DNA of 64,000 nt from the NCBI GenBank assembly GCA_035632315.1, contig DASQGZ010000043.1, positions 123,005 through 187,004 of the forward strand. Reading direction: 5' to 3'. Source of the stretch: JAFDZW01 sp035632315. GTDB lineage: Bacteria; Bacteroidota; Ignavibacteria; Palsa-1295. Below are positions 44,367-53,973 of the stretch, in pieces (within the stretch, counting starts at the first letter, position 1; every line of letters starts with the position of its first letter). Made by a program: the position numbers and the translations under genes. The notes under the pieces are model-generated. The model did no database searches. It had not been told where the DNA came from and was given only the letters and a program-made list of their open reading frames with translations.

Positions 44367-45698
44367 ATGCTCATAGTGAAATCTATAGATATTACCCCTG
44401 CGCGCAGACGCGTCTCGGTCGTAACGCTTGGCTGTGAGAAGAATACCGTTGACTCCGAGGTCCTGATGGGTGGGCTTCGGCACACCGGCGTTGAGCTTAT
44501 CAATGACCCCGAACGCGCAGATATTGTGATCCTCAATACCTGCGGGTTTATCGAAAGTGCAAAACGCGAGTCGATCGATTCCATTTTAGAAGCGGTCGAG
44601 TTAAAAAAAAATGGTATAGTTCGCGAGGTATATGTCGCCGGATGCCTTTCCGAACGCTACCGGAGTGATCTTGAATTAGAAATTCCGGAAGTTGATGGCT
44701 ATTTTGGCACACAGGATTTTGAGAACATCATTAAGACACTTGTTCCTGATGCAGCATTGCAAGATCTGAAGTACGATCTGCTCGGCGAGCGGGTGCTGAC
44801 GACGCCGAAACATTTTGCGTACGTCAAGATCAGCGAAGGCTGCGATAATCCGTGCTCGTTCTGTGCGATTCCCATTATGCGCGGCGGGCATCGTTCGAAA
44901 AGTATTGACGAGATCGCATTCGAAGCGATGATGCTGGCCACAAACGGTGTAAAAGAGATCGTTTTGATCGCTCAGGACTTAACATACTACGGCCTTGATC
45001 TTGAGAATAAACGAATGCTCTCAGATCTGCTCCGCCGGCTTGTACAAGTCAACGGCATAGGATGGATTAGGTTGATGTACGCATATCCAGCAAAATTTCC
45101 TCTTGATATTCTCGATGTCATTGCCGGTGAAGAAAAAATAGTGAAGTATCTCGATATTCCGGTGCAGCATGCTTCAACGGAAGTACTAAAGTCAATGCGC
45201 CGAGGGATAACCCGGCGGGCGACCGAGGATCTCTTAGAAACCATTCGGCAGAAAGTCCCGGGCATTGCACTTCGTACAACCCTTATCACTGGTTATCCGA
45301 ATGAGGGCGAAGCAGAATTTTCAGAACTCGAAGAATTCGTAGAACAGATGCGATTCGACCGACTCGGCGTCTTTATTTATTCTGTCGAAGACGGTACAAC
45401 GGCGGTTTCGCTTGGCGACACGGTGCCTCGCGAAGAAAAACTCCGCCGCCAAGCACGACTAATGGAATTGCAGCGCGAAATTTCTTTCGAGAAAAATCAG
45501 GAAAAGATCGGGAAGAAAATTCGTGTACTTGTCGAACGCGAAGAGGATAGTGTCTATTTCGGACGCACTGAAGCGGATGCGCCAGAAGTCGATGCCGAAA
45601 TAAAATTGGAGTCGGCTGAGCCACTATCGATCGGCTCATTTGCAGATGCCGTCGTTACTGCAGCAGAGGATTTCGATCTTATCGGACGTGTGGTATAA
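44367..45698 (+). CDS. rimO: Ribosomal protein S12 methylthiotransferase
   Basis: Radical-SAM enzyme of 443 residues that methylthiolates the conserved Asp of ribosomal protein S12. The N-terminal MTTase domain has its three cluster cysteines (C23 in TLGCEKN, C59, C93 in VAGCLSERY). The radical-SAM motif C-x3-C-x2-C is at C159/C163/C166 (SEGCDNPCSFCAIP), and a C-terminal TRAM domain is present. The TLGCEKNTVDSE opening and SERY motif separate it from MiaB. The upstream spacer is C-rich; no clear ribosome-binding site. The next gene starts inside its end. Confidence 0.94.
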   Translation: MLIVKSIDITPARRRVSVVTLGCEKNTVDSEVLMGGLRHTGVELINDPERADIVILNTCGFIESAKRESIDSILEAVELKKNGIVREVYVAGCLSERYRSDLELEIPEVDGYFGTQDFENIIKTLVPDAALQDLKYDLLGERVLTTPKHFAYVKISEGCDNPCSFCAIPIMRGGHRSKSIDEIAFEAMMLATNGVKEIVLIAQDLTYYGLDLENKRMLSDLLRRLVQVNGIGWIRLMYAYPAKFPLDILDVIAGEEKIVKYLDIPVQHASTEVLKSMRRGITRRATEDLLETIRQKVPGIALRTTLITGYPNEGEAEFSELEEFVEQMRFDRLGVFIYSVEDGTTAVSLGDTVPREEKLRRQARLMELQREISFEKNQEKIGKKIRVLVEREEDSVYFGRTEADAPEVDAEIKLESAEPLSIGSFADAVVTAAEDFDLIGRVV

Positions 45699-47040
45699 AC
45701 TGGATCGGTTGATTGTTTTGTACAGCGTTCTTGCACTGTGCGGGCTCGCGCAAATTTCTTTCGCACAGGATTCGACGGTCGCCTTCAATCGCTTTCAGCA
45801 TGAGGTTGTCTCATTTCGTTTGCCGAATACGACTGATAGCGTTCGTACCGATATTTATCTCGCCGTTCCATACTCGTTCTTATTTTTTCAGAATGCGGTC
45901 GATAAATATATTGCTGATTACATCGTAACCATAGAGATAAAAGATTCAGTCGTTGACAGCACGATCGTTTTTAGAAAACAGGAGAACAGCATTGTGCTGG
46001 CGACCGCCGTGATGGATAAACTCAAAGAGCTTGACCAGACGCGTGCTGATGCATCGCAGATCAGTATACACTTAGCGGCCGGCAGAACATACCGGATAGT
46101 CATTCATGTCAAAGACCGCACGAAGGCAGATTATGCAACGTCGGATTTTCTGTACCGGACTCGCTCGTTCCCATTAGCCGCTGCCGGACTCTCGATCAGT
46201 GATATTATTTTGTATCGCTCGAAAGCTGGTACGCGCATGACACCAAATATCGGCGACGACGGTTCGGAGCTTTCGCCCGAAGAGAGCGGTGCATTCTTCG
46301 AAATTTATAATGCGCCGCAAAGCACTCCGCTGTGGGTAACGAGCGTGCTGACCGATCAGAGCGGTGAAGAGATCAGTCGCACGACGAGTGTTTATGTTCC
46401 GGGCGGAAGGGCAAAAGAGCCGGTGTTTGCACCTATTATCGACGACGATCTCTGGACAGGTTCATATAATTTGCATACATTCGTCACAGAAAATGCCTCT
46501 GATACATCGCTTGATGTAAAAAAGCTGCAAACACGTGCGTTTGCACAATCGAATCATCCTCTGAAGGTCGCTTTTGGCCGAGGAGTACCGCTTGCGACGA
46601 ACGATCTCGACGAATCGATCCAGCAACTGGCGTTGATCTCGTACGGGAATGCCTACGATTCTCTGATGAGCGCACGCACACCTGCGGAGAAACGACTTGC
46701 AATCAAACAATTTTGGGAAAAGACGAACCACTATCATAATCAGATCACAACGCGTCCGATGGATGTATTTTACCGCCGGGTGCGCTACGCGAATACGCAT
46801 TTCTCACAGATGGGTCCCGGCTGGCGCACCGATCGCGGTAAAATATATATTATTTGCGGAGAGCCGTCGGCAATCGACCGAAGTACCTATTCGATCGGGC
46901 AAAAGCCCTATGAGATCTGGTCATATTACGACATCAATCAACGATATTATTTCGTCGATCAATTCCTTATTAACGATTATCGCTTGATGAATCAGATGAT
47001 CCCCGTCGGTACGTTCTATTGGGATAGAGAAGGACAGTAA
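45688..47040 (+). CDS. Exported GWxTD-domain protein
   Basis: Protein of 450 residues with a signal peptide (LIVLYSVLALCGLAQISFAQ) and a C-terminal GWxTD domain: AEKRLAIKQFWEK, then VRYANTHFSQMGPGWRTDRGKIYI near residue 380 and PYEIWSYYDINQRYYFVD. The family is abundant in Bacteroidota and Acidobacteria and of unknown role. GTG 45688 places the start within the rimO end and directly before the leader; other in-frame starts upstream (from 45640) would add residues unlike a leader. Confidence 0.8.
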   Translation: MWYKLDRLIVLYSVLALCGLAQISFAQDSTVAFNRFQHEVVSFRLPNTTDSVRTDIYLAVPYSFLFFQNAVDKYIADYIVTIEIKDSVVDSTIVFRKQENSIVLATAVMDKLKELDQTRADASQISIHLAAGRTYRIVIHVKDRTKADYATSDFLYRTRSFPLAAAGLSISDIILYRSKAGTRMTPNIGDDGSELSPEESGAFFEIYNAPQSTPLWVTSVLTDQSGEEISRTTSVYVPGGRAKEPVFAPIIDDDLWTGSYNLHTFVTENASDTSLDVKKLQTRAFAQSNHPLKVAFGRGVPLATNDLDESIQQLALISYGNAYDSLMSARTPAEKRLAIKQFWEKTNHYHNQITTRPMDVFYRRVRYANTHFSQMGPGWRTDRGKIYIICGEPSAIDRSTYSIGQKPYEIWSYYDINQRYYFVDQFLINDYRLMNQMIPVGTFYWDREGQ

Positions 47041-47144
47041 ATAGATGCCGAATTATTGGCATTCATCTGATATAAAACTCAAAACTCGGCATTCTCATCT
47101 GGCAAGTTCGTAATTTCGTGCTTTGATCGACCGTTATCTTCTTG
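47041..47144. other. Intergenic spacer with TGCCGA-type repeats
   Basis: About 104 bases between the GWxTD and glycerate-kinase-like genes. It holds TGCCGAATTA at 47046-47055, a related inverted TCGGCATT near 47087, and a run of AACTCAAAACTC. The TGCCGAATTA word recurs in three other spacers of the window. Confidence 0.5.
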
Positions 47145-48977
47145 ATGCAGCAACCATTTACGATTCTTACGCGCATATGTGCGAATTTTCCGGCGACAGA
47201 GATCGCTTCGCTTGCCGCGAAACAAATTCGCGCGTCGTTCAAAACGATGCAGGTCGCACAATATCCGATTGTCAGCGGAGAATCAGGTACGATGGAGCAG
47301 TTGGTCACAGCCACGCTCGGCTCGTTTCTTGAGGTCGAGGCGACGTCGGCAAGTGGTGAGCAACTCATCGTGCCGATCGGTTTCGCAGGCGACGGCGGGT
47401 CGGTCGGGGTGATCGAGACAATGCAGATCGCACGGCGGCCCGACGAGCCGTCGTTTGCCAAGAATGGCAGATCGAAACGGTCCGATCATCTTGGCTCGAC
47501 ATTCGGCATTGGCGAACTTATTCAGGATGTCCTAGATGAAGGCGCGCATTCGGTGTTGCTCGGTTGGGAAGAACCGCTCGCACGCGATGCCGGATTCGGA
47601 ATGGCGCAAGCGCTCGGAGTGAAGTTCTTTAATGTGTCCGGGAAAGAGCTTGATTTTCGCGCAGGTGCTTCCCTTCGCAATGTCGCGTCGATTGACCTTT
47701 CAGCGAGACCATTTGAAATGCTTTCGGCTAAATTTTATCTGATGCGGTCGGAATCAATTCCTGCCCCCAAGCGAACACAACAGTTGAGCGTTGACGATCT
47801 TTTTTACGAGCAGGAGCTTGCGCGCATTTCGGAAATTATCCGCAAAGATCTCGGAGTGACCGTTCCACAGACCGAGATCGATTATAGCGGAAGCTGCATC
47901 GAATTTGGCGCCTCGTTATTTTTGAACGCCGAAATAAAAGACGGATATTCTCTTGCGTTCGAATTAGAGCAGCTCGAGATGCGCTTTGCCGCGAATATGG
48001 GAACAGCCGTGTTCTTCGCCGAGCAGCTCGAAGAGATTGCCAGTTCGCGTGCGCCAGCATCGTCCAAACAGGTAATGCAGTGGATCGAACAATATAATAT
48101 TCCCACTGTTGTGATCACGAACCAGTCGTGCAAGCCGGCATCTGAAACAAAATATCGAAAGAAATTTCCGATGATCGAAGCCGTCTATTCGCTCGCCGAT
48201 ATACCGCTGTTCTTCGAGCCATTGGCTCCGGATGCCCCTGTCGCCGAACAACGCCGATACTTTGCTGCGCGCCTTGAAAAATTATTTATGCGCATCACTG
48301 AAGAAGCGGCGGTAAAAATTAAAATGAGAACTACCGTCGTCGTTCTTGTTTGCGTTTTGTCCGTTTTTACAACCACACCGTCATTCGCGCAAAATGTGTT
48401 CGATGATATTCGTGACATATTGATTGAAAGTGTTCTGCCGGGTGGGTATGTTGCCGGTGTCGAGATCAGGACGCTCATTAGATCGAACGCATGGCGAGAG
48501 TACCGCAAAACCGCAGATGACCGCGAAGCGACGAATGCGATCTATTCGCTTGCATATATACGGACAAGCGGGAATACCAAACGCGCTCTGTTTGCATCGG
48601 CGCTTGGTGTGCTCGATCACCGCACGGTCCCGATCCGTTTGCCGTTCGGCGGCGAACTTGATCTGCCGCTGACGCTTGAGAGCGATAAAAATTATAATGA
48701 TCGTGTTTCCGAGCTGCCGGCGTATATTTATTCTGATTCAGTCAATGACCGGGATAAACTCCAACATTTTTTTTTCTCTGCATATTTTAAGAACTCTACG
48801 GGAATGAATTGGCTTGTAAAAACGCTTGGAAATCTTGTCGAGATCGGCGAGGATGCGTTCGTTATCGGTGGTGCGAACGATCCGCGCGATAAGCATGCGA
48901 ATGCCGACGGGATTCGCTTCGGTGCAGCAAGCGATCCGAATATCGAACCAAGCGATTGTCTGACGCCGAACCCATAA
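47145..48977 (+). CDS. Degenerate type 2 glycerate kinase-like domain fused to an exported domain
   Basis: Uninterrupted frame of 610 residues with two unrelated halves. Residues 1-390 follow the glycerate kinase type 2 (GK-II) layout: STFGIGELIQDVLDEGA, then a strand where IGGSATNDGG is expected but GWEEPLARDAGFG is found, followed by MAQALGVKFFNVSGKEL and IDLSARP; the PDSFKG motif near the start is also lost. From residue 394 (ATG 48325) a typical signal peptide (MRTTVVVLVCVLSVFTTTPSFAQ) begins an exported domain of about 195 residues with DKLQHFFFSAYF and DKHANADGIRFG motifs that weakly resemble DUF2279/YfiM. Either a fusion with an internal membrane segment or two genes lacking a stop between them. 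Confidence 0.7.
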   Translation: MQQPFTILTRICANFPATEIASLAAKQIRASFKTMQVAQYPIVSGESGTMEQLVTATLGSFLEVEATSASGEQLIVPIGFAGDGGSVGVIETMQIARRPDEPSFAKNGRSKRSDHLGSTFGIGELIQDVLDEGAHSVLLGWEEPLARDAGFGMAQALGVKFFNVSGKELDFRAGASLRNVASIDLSARPFEMLSAKFYLMRSESIPAPKRTQQLSVDDLFYEQELARISEIIRKDLGVTVPQTEIDYSGSCIEFGASLFLNAEIKDGYSLAFELEQLEMRFAANMGTAVFFAEQLEEIASSRAPASSKQVMQWIEQYNIPTVVITNQSCKPASETKYRKKFPMIEAVYSLADIPLFFEPLAPDAPVAEQRRYFAARLEKLFMRITEEAAVKIKMRTTVVVLVCVLSVFTTTPSFAQNVFDDIRDILIESVLPGGYVAGVEIRTLIRSNAWREYRKTADDREATNAIYSLAYIRTSGNTKRALFASALGVLDHRTVPIRLPFGGELDLPLTLESDKNYNDRVSELPAYIYSDSVNDRDKLQHFFFSAYFKNSTGMNWLVKTLGNLVEIGEDAFVIGGANDPRDKHANADGIRFGAASDPNIEPSDCLTPNP

Positions 48978-48978
48978 G

Positions 48979-49866
48979 ATGAGATATATGAAACAATTTT
49001 TGCATATCGTATACATTGCGCTTGCAATGACCGCGTTTGTTTCCTGTAAGGGAGTCGGCTTCCGGCAAATGGAGGGTGCGTCTGAAAAGGCAACGATCCA
49101 AAGCGCAAATGAAACACTGCAATCTATTGAGGTTGCACTCGAACGCTTTCATGAAATAAATCATCGCTATCCTTCGTCGAATGACCTGACCTTGTTCGAT
49201 TCCATAAAAGATTTTTTTCTCATTCCGGTCGATGCTGCATATTTGTATCGCAACGAGAACGATCAGGCAACCTACATTGCCGTCGGCGGCAGGAGGAATA
49301 AGATCGTCTATCATTATCCGGCGACGCTTGGTTCGGGTGAATATACACTCTATTGGATCGGCCTCAACGGTATTGATGAAGAGGGCAGAGGCGACGATGT
49401 CTTTGCGATTCCGCCGAGCTCCGGCAAGCAACTTTCACATCAGATCTTCGTTAACTTTCGTGAAGATAGCGCGAAAGTCGAGTTCGTGATCTCTGCAACG
49501 GGTGGTGATGTCAAGCGTGACAGTGTGATCTTCAGTGTGCGAAGCGGCAAAAACATTCTCTATGCAGATGAGTGGTCACTCGGAGCGTATGTCGCGAACC
49601 GGCCTGAACTTTCCGACCGTGAACGCCAGGAAGTGCTAAATGCAGAGTTCGACCGGTTCTTGCGGGTTTCGCATTTTAATCGAGCCGATTCGCTCGCAAA
49701 AGATCCTGGATCGCTCTTGACGCGGCGTATCGACTCGAAAGATTTTACCGACCTCGAACGTGCGAATCTTCCGGTCTTTACTTATTTTTCAGCGTCTGAA
49801 GGTGCGAAGGCGATCTATTGGAATGTTCGCGAACGTAAAATATCCGTCATCGGACTCTCTTCGTGA
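48979..49866 (+). CDS. Lipoprotein, unknown function
   Basis: Predicted lipoprotein of 295 residues (lipobox TAFVSC near residue 23). The first mature stretch, IEVALERFHEINHRYPSS, resembles the start of type II pseudopilin-like globular domains (a helix, then N-x-R-Y-P), after which no family is recognised. Starts 1 base after the stop of the fused gene and its last bases overlap the next start, so it is part of a tight cluster 47145-50414 of exported proteins. Confidence 0.72.
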   Translation: MRYMKQFLHIVYIALAMTAFVSCKGVGFRQMEGASEKATIQSANETLQSIEVALERFHEINHRYPSSNDLTLFDSIKDFFLIPVDAAYLYRNENDQATYIAVGGRRNKIVYHYPATLGSGEYTLYWIGLNGIDEEGRGDDVFAIPPSSGKQLSHQIFVNFREDSAKVEFVISATGGDVKRDSVIFSVRSGKNILYADEWSLGAYVANRPELSDRERQEVLNAEFDRFLRVSHFNRADSLAKDPGSLLTRRIDSKDFTDLERANLPVFTYFSASEGAKAIYWNVRERKISVIGLSS

Positions 49867-50414
49867 TGATCCATTTCCTTTGGCTCGTCCTCATCACAGC
49901 GCATTCGTTTGCACTGCAATCCGATTCGAGTATTTTTTCGAGACATAAACCATTCGGTTCGGTGCTCAGGACCGTTCGTGATTCTGTGCGTATGACCGAC
50001 GATTCGAGTTATCAAACATTACAGATCGAAACAACAAAATCAAGGCGATTCGATAAGATCAATGTACGGTTCGGAATTTATCAACATGGTAAGCGGCTTT
50101 TTTCGGACAGGTGGAATGCATCGACATATTTCGATAAAAAAGATCGGTTACCCGATTCTGTTAAATGGCATCAACTTGAATATCTTCTGAAAGTTTTTTT
50201 CATCAACCAAAATTTCACGATGAGCGGCGACGATTCGCTCAAAGATATCATCGAACGTGCGCACAGTGCAGATATTCGTCTGGGCAGTGACGACGCACGG
50301 GAGTTCGAGGCATCACCTCACAAGATATTTTCCGTGTACGGCGGAAGAGACCACCTGTATGCGCTTACCTGGTTGTCTTCGAAAAAGAAATTTATGAAAG
50401 TGTGGAAGAATTGA
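49866..50414 (+). CDS. Exported hypothetical protein
   Basis: Unrecognised protein of 182 residues with a short signal peptide (MIHFLWLVLITAHSFAL). The mature part is rich in Ser, Asp, Arg and Lys. Start ATG 49866 shares its A with the stop of the preceding lipoprotein gene (GTG 49863 is an alternative). It appears to belong to the same transcript as the fused glycerate kinase-like gene and the lipoprotein. Confidence 0.65.
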   Translation: MIHFLWLVLITAHSFALQSDSSIFSRHKPFGSVLRTVRDSVRMTDDSSYQTLQIETTKSRRFDKINVRFGIYQHGKRLFSDRWNASTYFDKKDRLPDSVKWHQLEYLLKVFFINQNFTMSGDDSLKDIIERAHSADIRLGSDDAREFEASPHKIFSVYGGRDHLYALTWLSSKKKFMKVWKN

Positions 50415-50441
50415 ATCTTGTAGTGTTCGTTTTTGGCTAAT

Positions 50442-53400
50442 ATGTACTACGCTTCCAATTTCGGCAGCAATGCATTGCATACTTCGTTTGAAGAGGAGAT
50501 CCGCGCGCGTGTTGCTCGCGGCGATACGCAAAGTGTGCTCTATATTGTACCAACCGGAGCCCAGTCGCGCGATCTCATTAATCGTATTACCTCGTCGATG
50601 TCCTCACAAGCGTTGATGCTGCCGGATATTCTGTCGCTCGGTGAATTTATTTCTCGTATGCGGTATGCCGTGCGTCCGGAACTTGAGCTTATTTCCGCAT
50701 CGCAATCGGCAGCGCTCATCGAACTTTCGATCCGTGAACTTTTTCATCGCGATGAACTTCACTACTTCGAACAACGCGCGAATTCCGGTGCGAGCGTTCC
50801 GCTATTCCAAGGCACGTTCGATGAGATCGTAGAGTCGGTTAACGGATTAAAAGAGAACGGCATTACACAAGAGGCGCTTGCCGAATTGGTTGCTTCTTCA
50901 AAAGAGGATACTTCCGAGCGGCGCAAACTCCGGGATATTACTGCCATCTATGGTGAATATAACAAAAAGCTCGGCAACAGGCTCATCGATCAATATGGTC
51001 AATATACTGTATTGACACATGCGCTCGGTTTACCGGTCACGCCTTCGGATGTTTCGAAAATAGCTGACATCACCAAGTCGGTTTATTCGGCTTTTCCGGC
51101 TGTTACCGATATATTTATCGCACCTTTTGTACAGTTCGCCGAACCGGTGAAGCAGCTTCTTCTTGCACTTGGCGGCATTGGTAGATTGCATGTCACGTTC
51201 GCACTCGATTACGAGCCCGGCAATCAGGATCTGTTTCGAATCCAAGGAGAATTTGCACAACTACTCGATGATCGTCATTATACCACAATAAAACTTACTG
51301 AGAAAGAGCAAACAGAGTGTTCTGCATTTCAGGATCATCTTCGCAGATCTCTGTTTATGCGAAGACCGCGAGCCGGAATGTTCGACGCGACAAAATTTAT
51401 TCAGGAATATAAAGCTCCCTCGATCGACGATGAAGTGCGGGAAACGGCACGGCGGATAAAAGAATTGATCGGATCGTCGGATACGGCGCCCGATTACGTA
51501 TCGATCGCCGTTGCTTCGACCGATCAAGAATCATATGCACCTGTTGTTCGCTCGATCTTTTCAGAATATGGCATTCCGTTCCAGCTTACACAGCGAACAG
51601 CTCTTTCTGCCACACCGATCTTTCAGGCGTTCGAGTATCTGCTCGAACTTGGGCTGTATCGCCTGAGCCGGCGCAGGGTTCGGTCTGTACTGCAATCCCC
51701 GTATTTTTCACTCGCAGTTGCCGATCCGCAGACACTCATCACGGTCTTGCATCGTGAACATCTTCCGCAGGGTGCTGCCGACTGGCATTCCGATCTTCGC
51801 GAACTTGCCGAGGATCTTGACACGCAACTTTCGCTCGAATTCGAAGACGAACTCGAACGCCGAAAAATCGAACGATCGCGCGACGAGCTTCTTGGAGCCG
51901 CTCGCGATATTCTTGCGATCGAACAGCTCATCGAACGCTTGCAGCTCGGACGAACACCGAAAGAATTCGTACAGCAGATAAACGACCTTCTGAAAGAACT
52001 TGGTATGCTTGAGCATATTCTTTCGGAAGCTAATGCAATGCTTCGTTCGGGAGAACTTGAAACGGAAACGCGAAGCTACACAGCGCTGATGAATATGCTT
52101 GATGAGCTTCTGACGATCACCGACACGCTCGGCCTTGCGCAGAAAAAGCTTGGGATAGGATTCTATCTCGAACGCATCCGCACTGTAGCGACCCGCACGC
52201 GCGTCGCCGGCCGCGCCGAACCGGGAAGCTCTGTTCTGGTGACATCGCTCGATCAACTGTTCGGCAACGAATACGAACATTTGTTTTTGCTGGGGTTCCG
52301 CGACGGATTATTTCCGCTCGCATACCGAAAGTCACTCTTCACTCCTACCGAACATTCGAAAACGCACGATGCGCACTTAATTGAGCAGCGGTATTTTTTC
52401 TATCAAACGCTTTGCACGCTTCGCGGGAAATTATTTATCGGCTGGCATAACGGTGCCTCGGATGGCTCACGAATCTATAACCGTTCGACTGCGCTTGATG
52501 CGCTTCGAAGAACAGTATCGCTATCAGAAGCAAAGACCGATGAACGCTCGCTCTTTTCACCGAATGAATTTTACAAAGCAAGCGCTCAAAAAATAAATTG
52601 GTCGTCTGTGTCGGAGGTGTCATCTCTCACGGAAAAGGGAGAATCAGCAGGTATGAATGCCGATACTCTTGTGAGATTAAAAAACGTTCAACCGTCACTC
52701 ATCGAGATGGAGCATACTCGACGTGATAAGAGCGAATCAGTCTATTCGGGCGTGATGCAGCCTGATGAGCTTAGCGATGAAGAGCGCAGATGGCTCGATG
52801 CGTATCGTGATAACGTGTATTCGATCACTCAGCTCGAAACGTATGCTGCTTGTGGCTTTAAATACTTTTGCAAATACGTACTCGGCATTAATGCCAATGA
52901 AGGTGAAGCAGAGGACGGGCTTGATGCTTCGGAGCAAGGATCGATCTTGCATAATGCTCTGTATAAATTACTCGAACGATTCAAAGAGCGTGGTCTGGAT
53001 ATTCGCAGTATGGGAGACTCGGCGCTGCTTGCATCGCGTGAGATCATGAGCGAGATATACCCCGAATCGGAACTCGCGCGAATGCATCCGTTTGCTCGTC
53101 TTGACAGAACCCGTCTGCTTGAATCCGCCGACGGCGGCACTAGTGTGATCGAACGATTTATTGCTGCTGAACAAGAATCTGCAATAAGAGATATTACCAC
53201 TCAGCCACGATATTTTGAACTTGTCTTCGGTTCGAAAAGCGCACACGCCCGCGATGACTACCCCGACCCCGTCCCGCCGGTTGAGATCGGCGGCGTTAAA
53301 TTTCGGGGCAAGATCGACCGGATCGATATGGATGACAGCGGAAATTTTGTCGTCGTTGATTATAAATCGGGGCGTGCCGCAGCGCCTGGTGATATTGATG

Positions 53401-53795
53401 AGGGGTTGTCGCTGCAGCTTCCGTTGTACCTTCGCATCGCAGAAGATATTTTGCGTGCGCATCTCGGCGACGAAGCGATTCGCGGTGTCGGCGGACTCTA
53501 TCAACTGGTCAAAGCTGAAGGAAAGCAGCGTGAATTTCGCTTCATACTTGACGAAGCGAAAGACAACGGCTGGGTCGAGGGCACGGGTGTAAAAAAGCAT
53601 TTCAAGAGCAGGGAAGAGTTTGAAGATTTTATTGACGGAATCGTTTCTTTTGCAAAGAATTATGTCGAAGGCATTGCCGGCGGCAAATTCCGGCTTGTTC
53701 GCTCCGACCGCCGCAATACAAGCTGCCGCAATTGCGAATATCAGTCTGTTTGTCGGGTTGCGCAGGCCGAGGCGGACGGCGTGCTTCCACAATAA
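50442..53795 (+). CDS. AddB-like PD-(D/E)XK nuclease/helicase-fold protein
   Basis: Protein of 1,117 residues with AddB (RexB) architecture. The N-terminal helicase-like domain has a degenerate Walker A strand (LYIVPTGAQSRDLINRI), followed by long helical modules (LFLLGFRDGLFP, the UvrD-like motif) and a C-terminal RecB-type nuclease. The nuclease has GKIDRIDMDD, VVVDYKSG (Asp and Lys of the active site) and an iron-sulphur cluster set (C in AACGFKYFC, and C-x2-C-x5-C in SCRNCEYQSVC). Such proteins pair with AddA in double-strand break repair. No addA neighbour is in the window. ATG 50442 preferred over TTG 50433. Confidence 0.85.
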   Translation: MYYASNFGSNALHTSFEEEIRARVARGDTQSVLYIVPTGAQSRDLINRITSSMSSQALMLPDILSLGEFISRMRYAVRPELELISASQSAALIELSIRELFHRDELHYFEQRANSGASVPLFQGTFDEIVESVNGLKENGITQEALAELVASSKEDTSERRKLRDITAIYGEYNKKLGNRLIDQYGQYTVLTHALGLPVTPSDVSKIADITKSVYSAFPAVTDIFIAPFVQFAEPVKQLLLALGGIGRLHVTFALDYEPGNQDLFRIQGEFAQLLDDRHYTTIKLTEKEQTECSAFQDHLRRSLFMRRPRAGMFDATKFIQEYKAPSIDDEVRETARRIKELIGSSDTAPDYVSIAVASTDQESYAPVVRSIFSEYGIPFQLTQRTALSATPIFQAFEYLLELGLYRLSRRRVRSVLQSPYFSLAVADPQTLITVLHREHLPQGAADWHSDLRELAEDLDTQLSLEFEDELERRKIERSRDELLGAARDILAIEQLIERLQLGRTPKEFVQQINDLLKELGMLEHILSEANAMLRSGELETETRSYTALMNMLDELLTITDTLGLAQKKLGIGFYLERIRTVATRTRVAGRAEPGSSVLVTSLDQLFGNEYEHLFLLGFRDGLFPLAYRKSLFTPTEHSKTHDAHLIEQRYFFYQTLCTLRGKLFIGWHNGASDGSRIYNRSTALDALRRTVSLSEAKTDERSLFSPNEFYKASAQKINWSSVSEVSSLTEKGESAGMNADTLVRLKNVQPSLIEMEHTRRDKSESVYSGVMQPDELSDEERRWLDAYRDNVYSITQLETYAACGFKYFCKYVLGINANEGEAEDGLDASEQGSILHNALYKLLERFKERGLDIRSMGDSALLASREIMSEIYPESELARMHPFARLDRTRLLESADGGTSVIERFIAAEQESAIRDITTQPRYFELVFGSKSAHARDDYPDPVPPVEIGGVKFRGKIDRIDMDDSGNFVVVDYKSGRAAAPGDIDEGLSLQLPLYLRIAEDILRAHLGDEAIRGVGGLYQLVKAEGKQREFRFILDEAKDNGWVEGTGVKKHFKSREEFEDFIDGIVSFAKNYVEGIAGGKFRLVRSDRRNTSCRNCEYQSVCRVAQAEADGVLPQ

Positions 53796-53973
53796 CAGTG
53801 TCAGGTGTTAGCCGTCAAGTGAGTCTTATATCGGTCGGATAGATGTTTGTTTCTAGGCGTTAGCTATAGGTGATAATACAAGGCAATTTTTTGGCATTAT
53901 TTTTGGTTCATAACTCCTTGTAACTTTCACCCCAAACCTGTGTTTTCCAAAATTATAGGGAGAGTAGTGCATA
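53796..53973. other. Intergenic spacer upstream of the metalloprotease
   Basis: About 178 bases. Contains GGTGTTAG/GGCGTTAG-type repeat words near 53809 and 53855, and a TATTTTTG at 53898-53905 that fits the Bacteroidota TAnnTTTG promoter element but lacks a clear TTTG at the usual -33 distance. A purine-rich GGGAGAG precedes the ATG at 53974. Confidence 0.45.

Noticed and set aside
48290..48340. Frameshift or sequencing error joining the two halves of the glycerate-kinase-like gene
   Set aside because: Considered, but the frame is continuous and both halves are in the same phase; kept as a question in the finding rather than called a pseudogene.
52968..53792. Minus-strand frame of 274 codons opposite the nuclease domain of the AddB-like gene
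   Set aside because: Antisense to highly conserved nuclease motifs; no domain or start signal.
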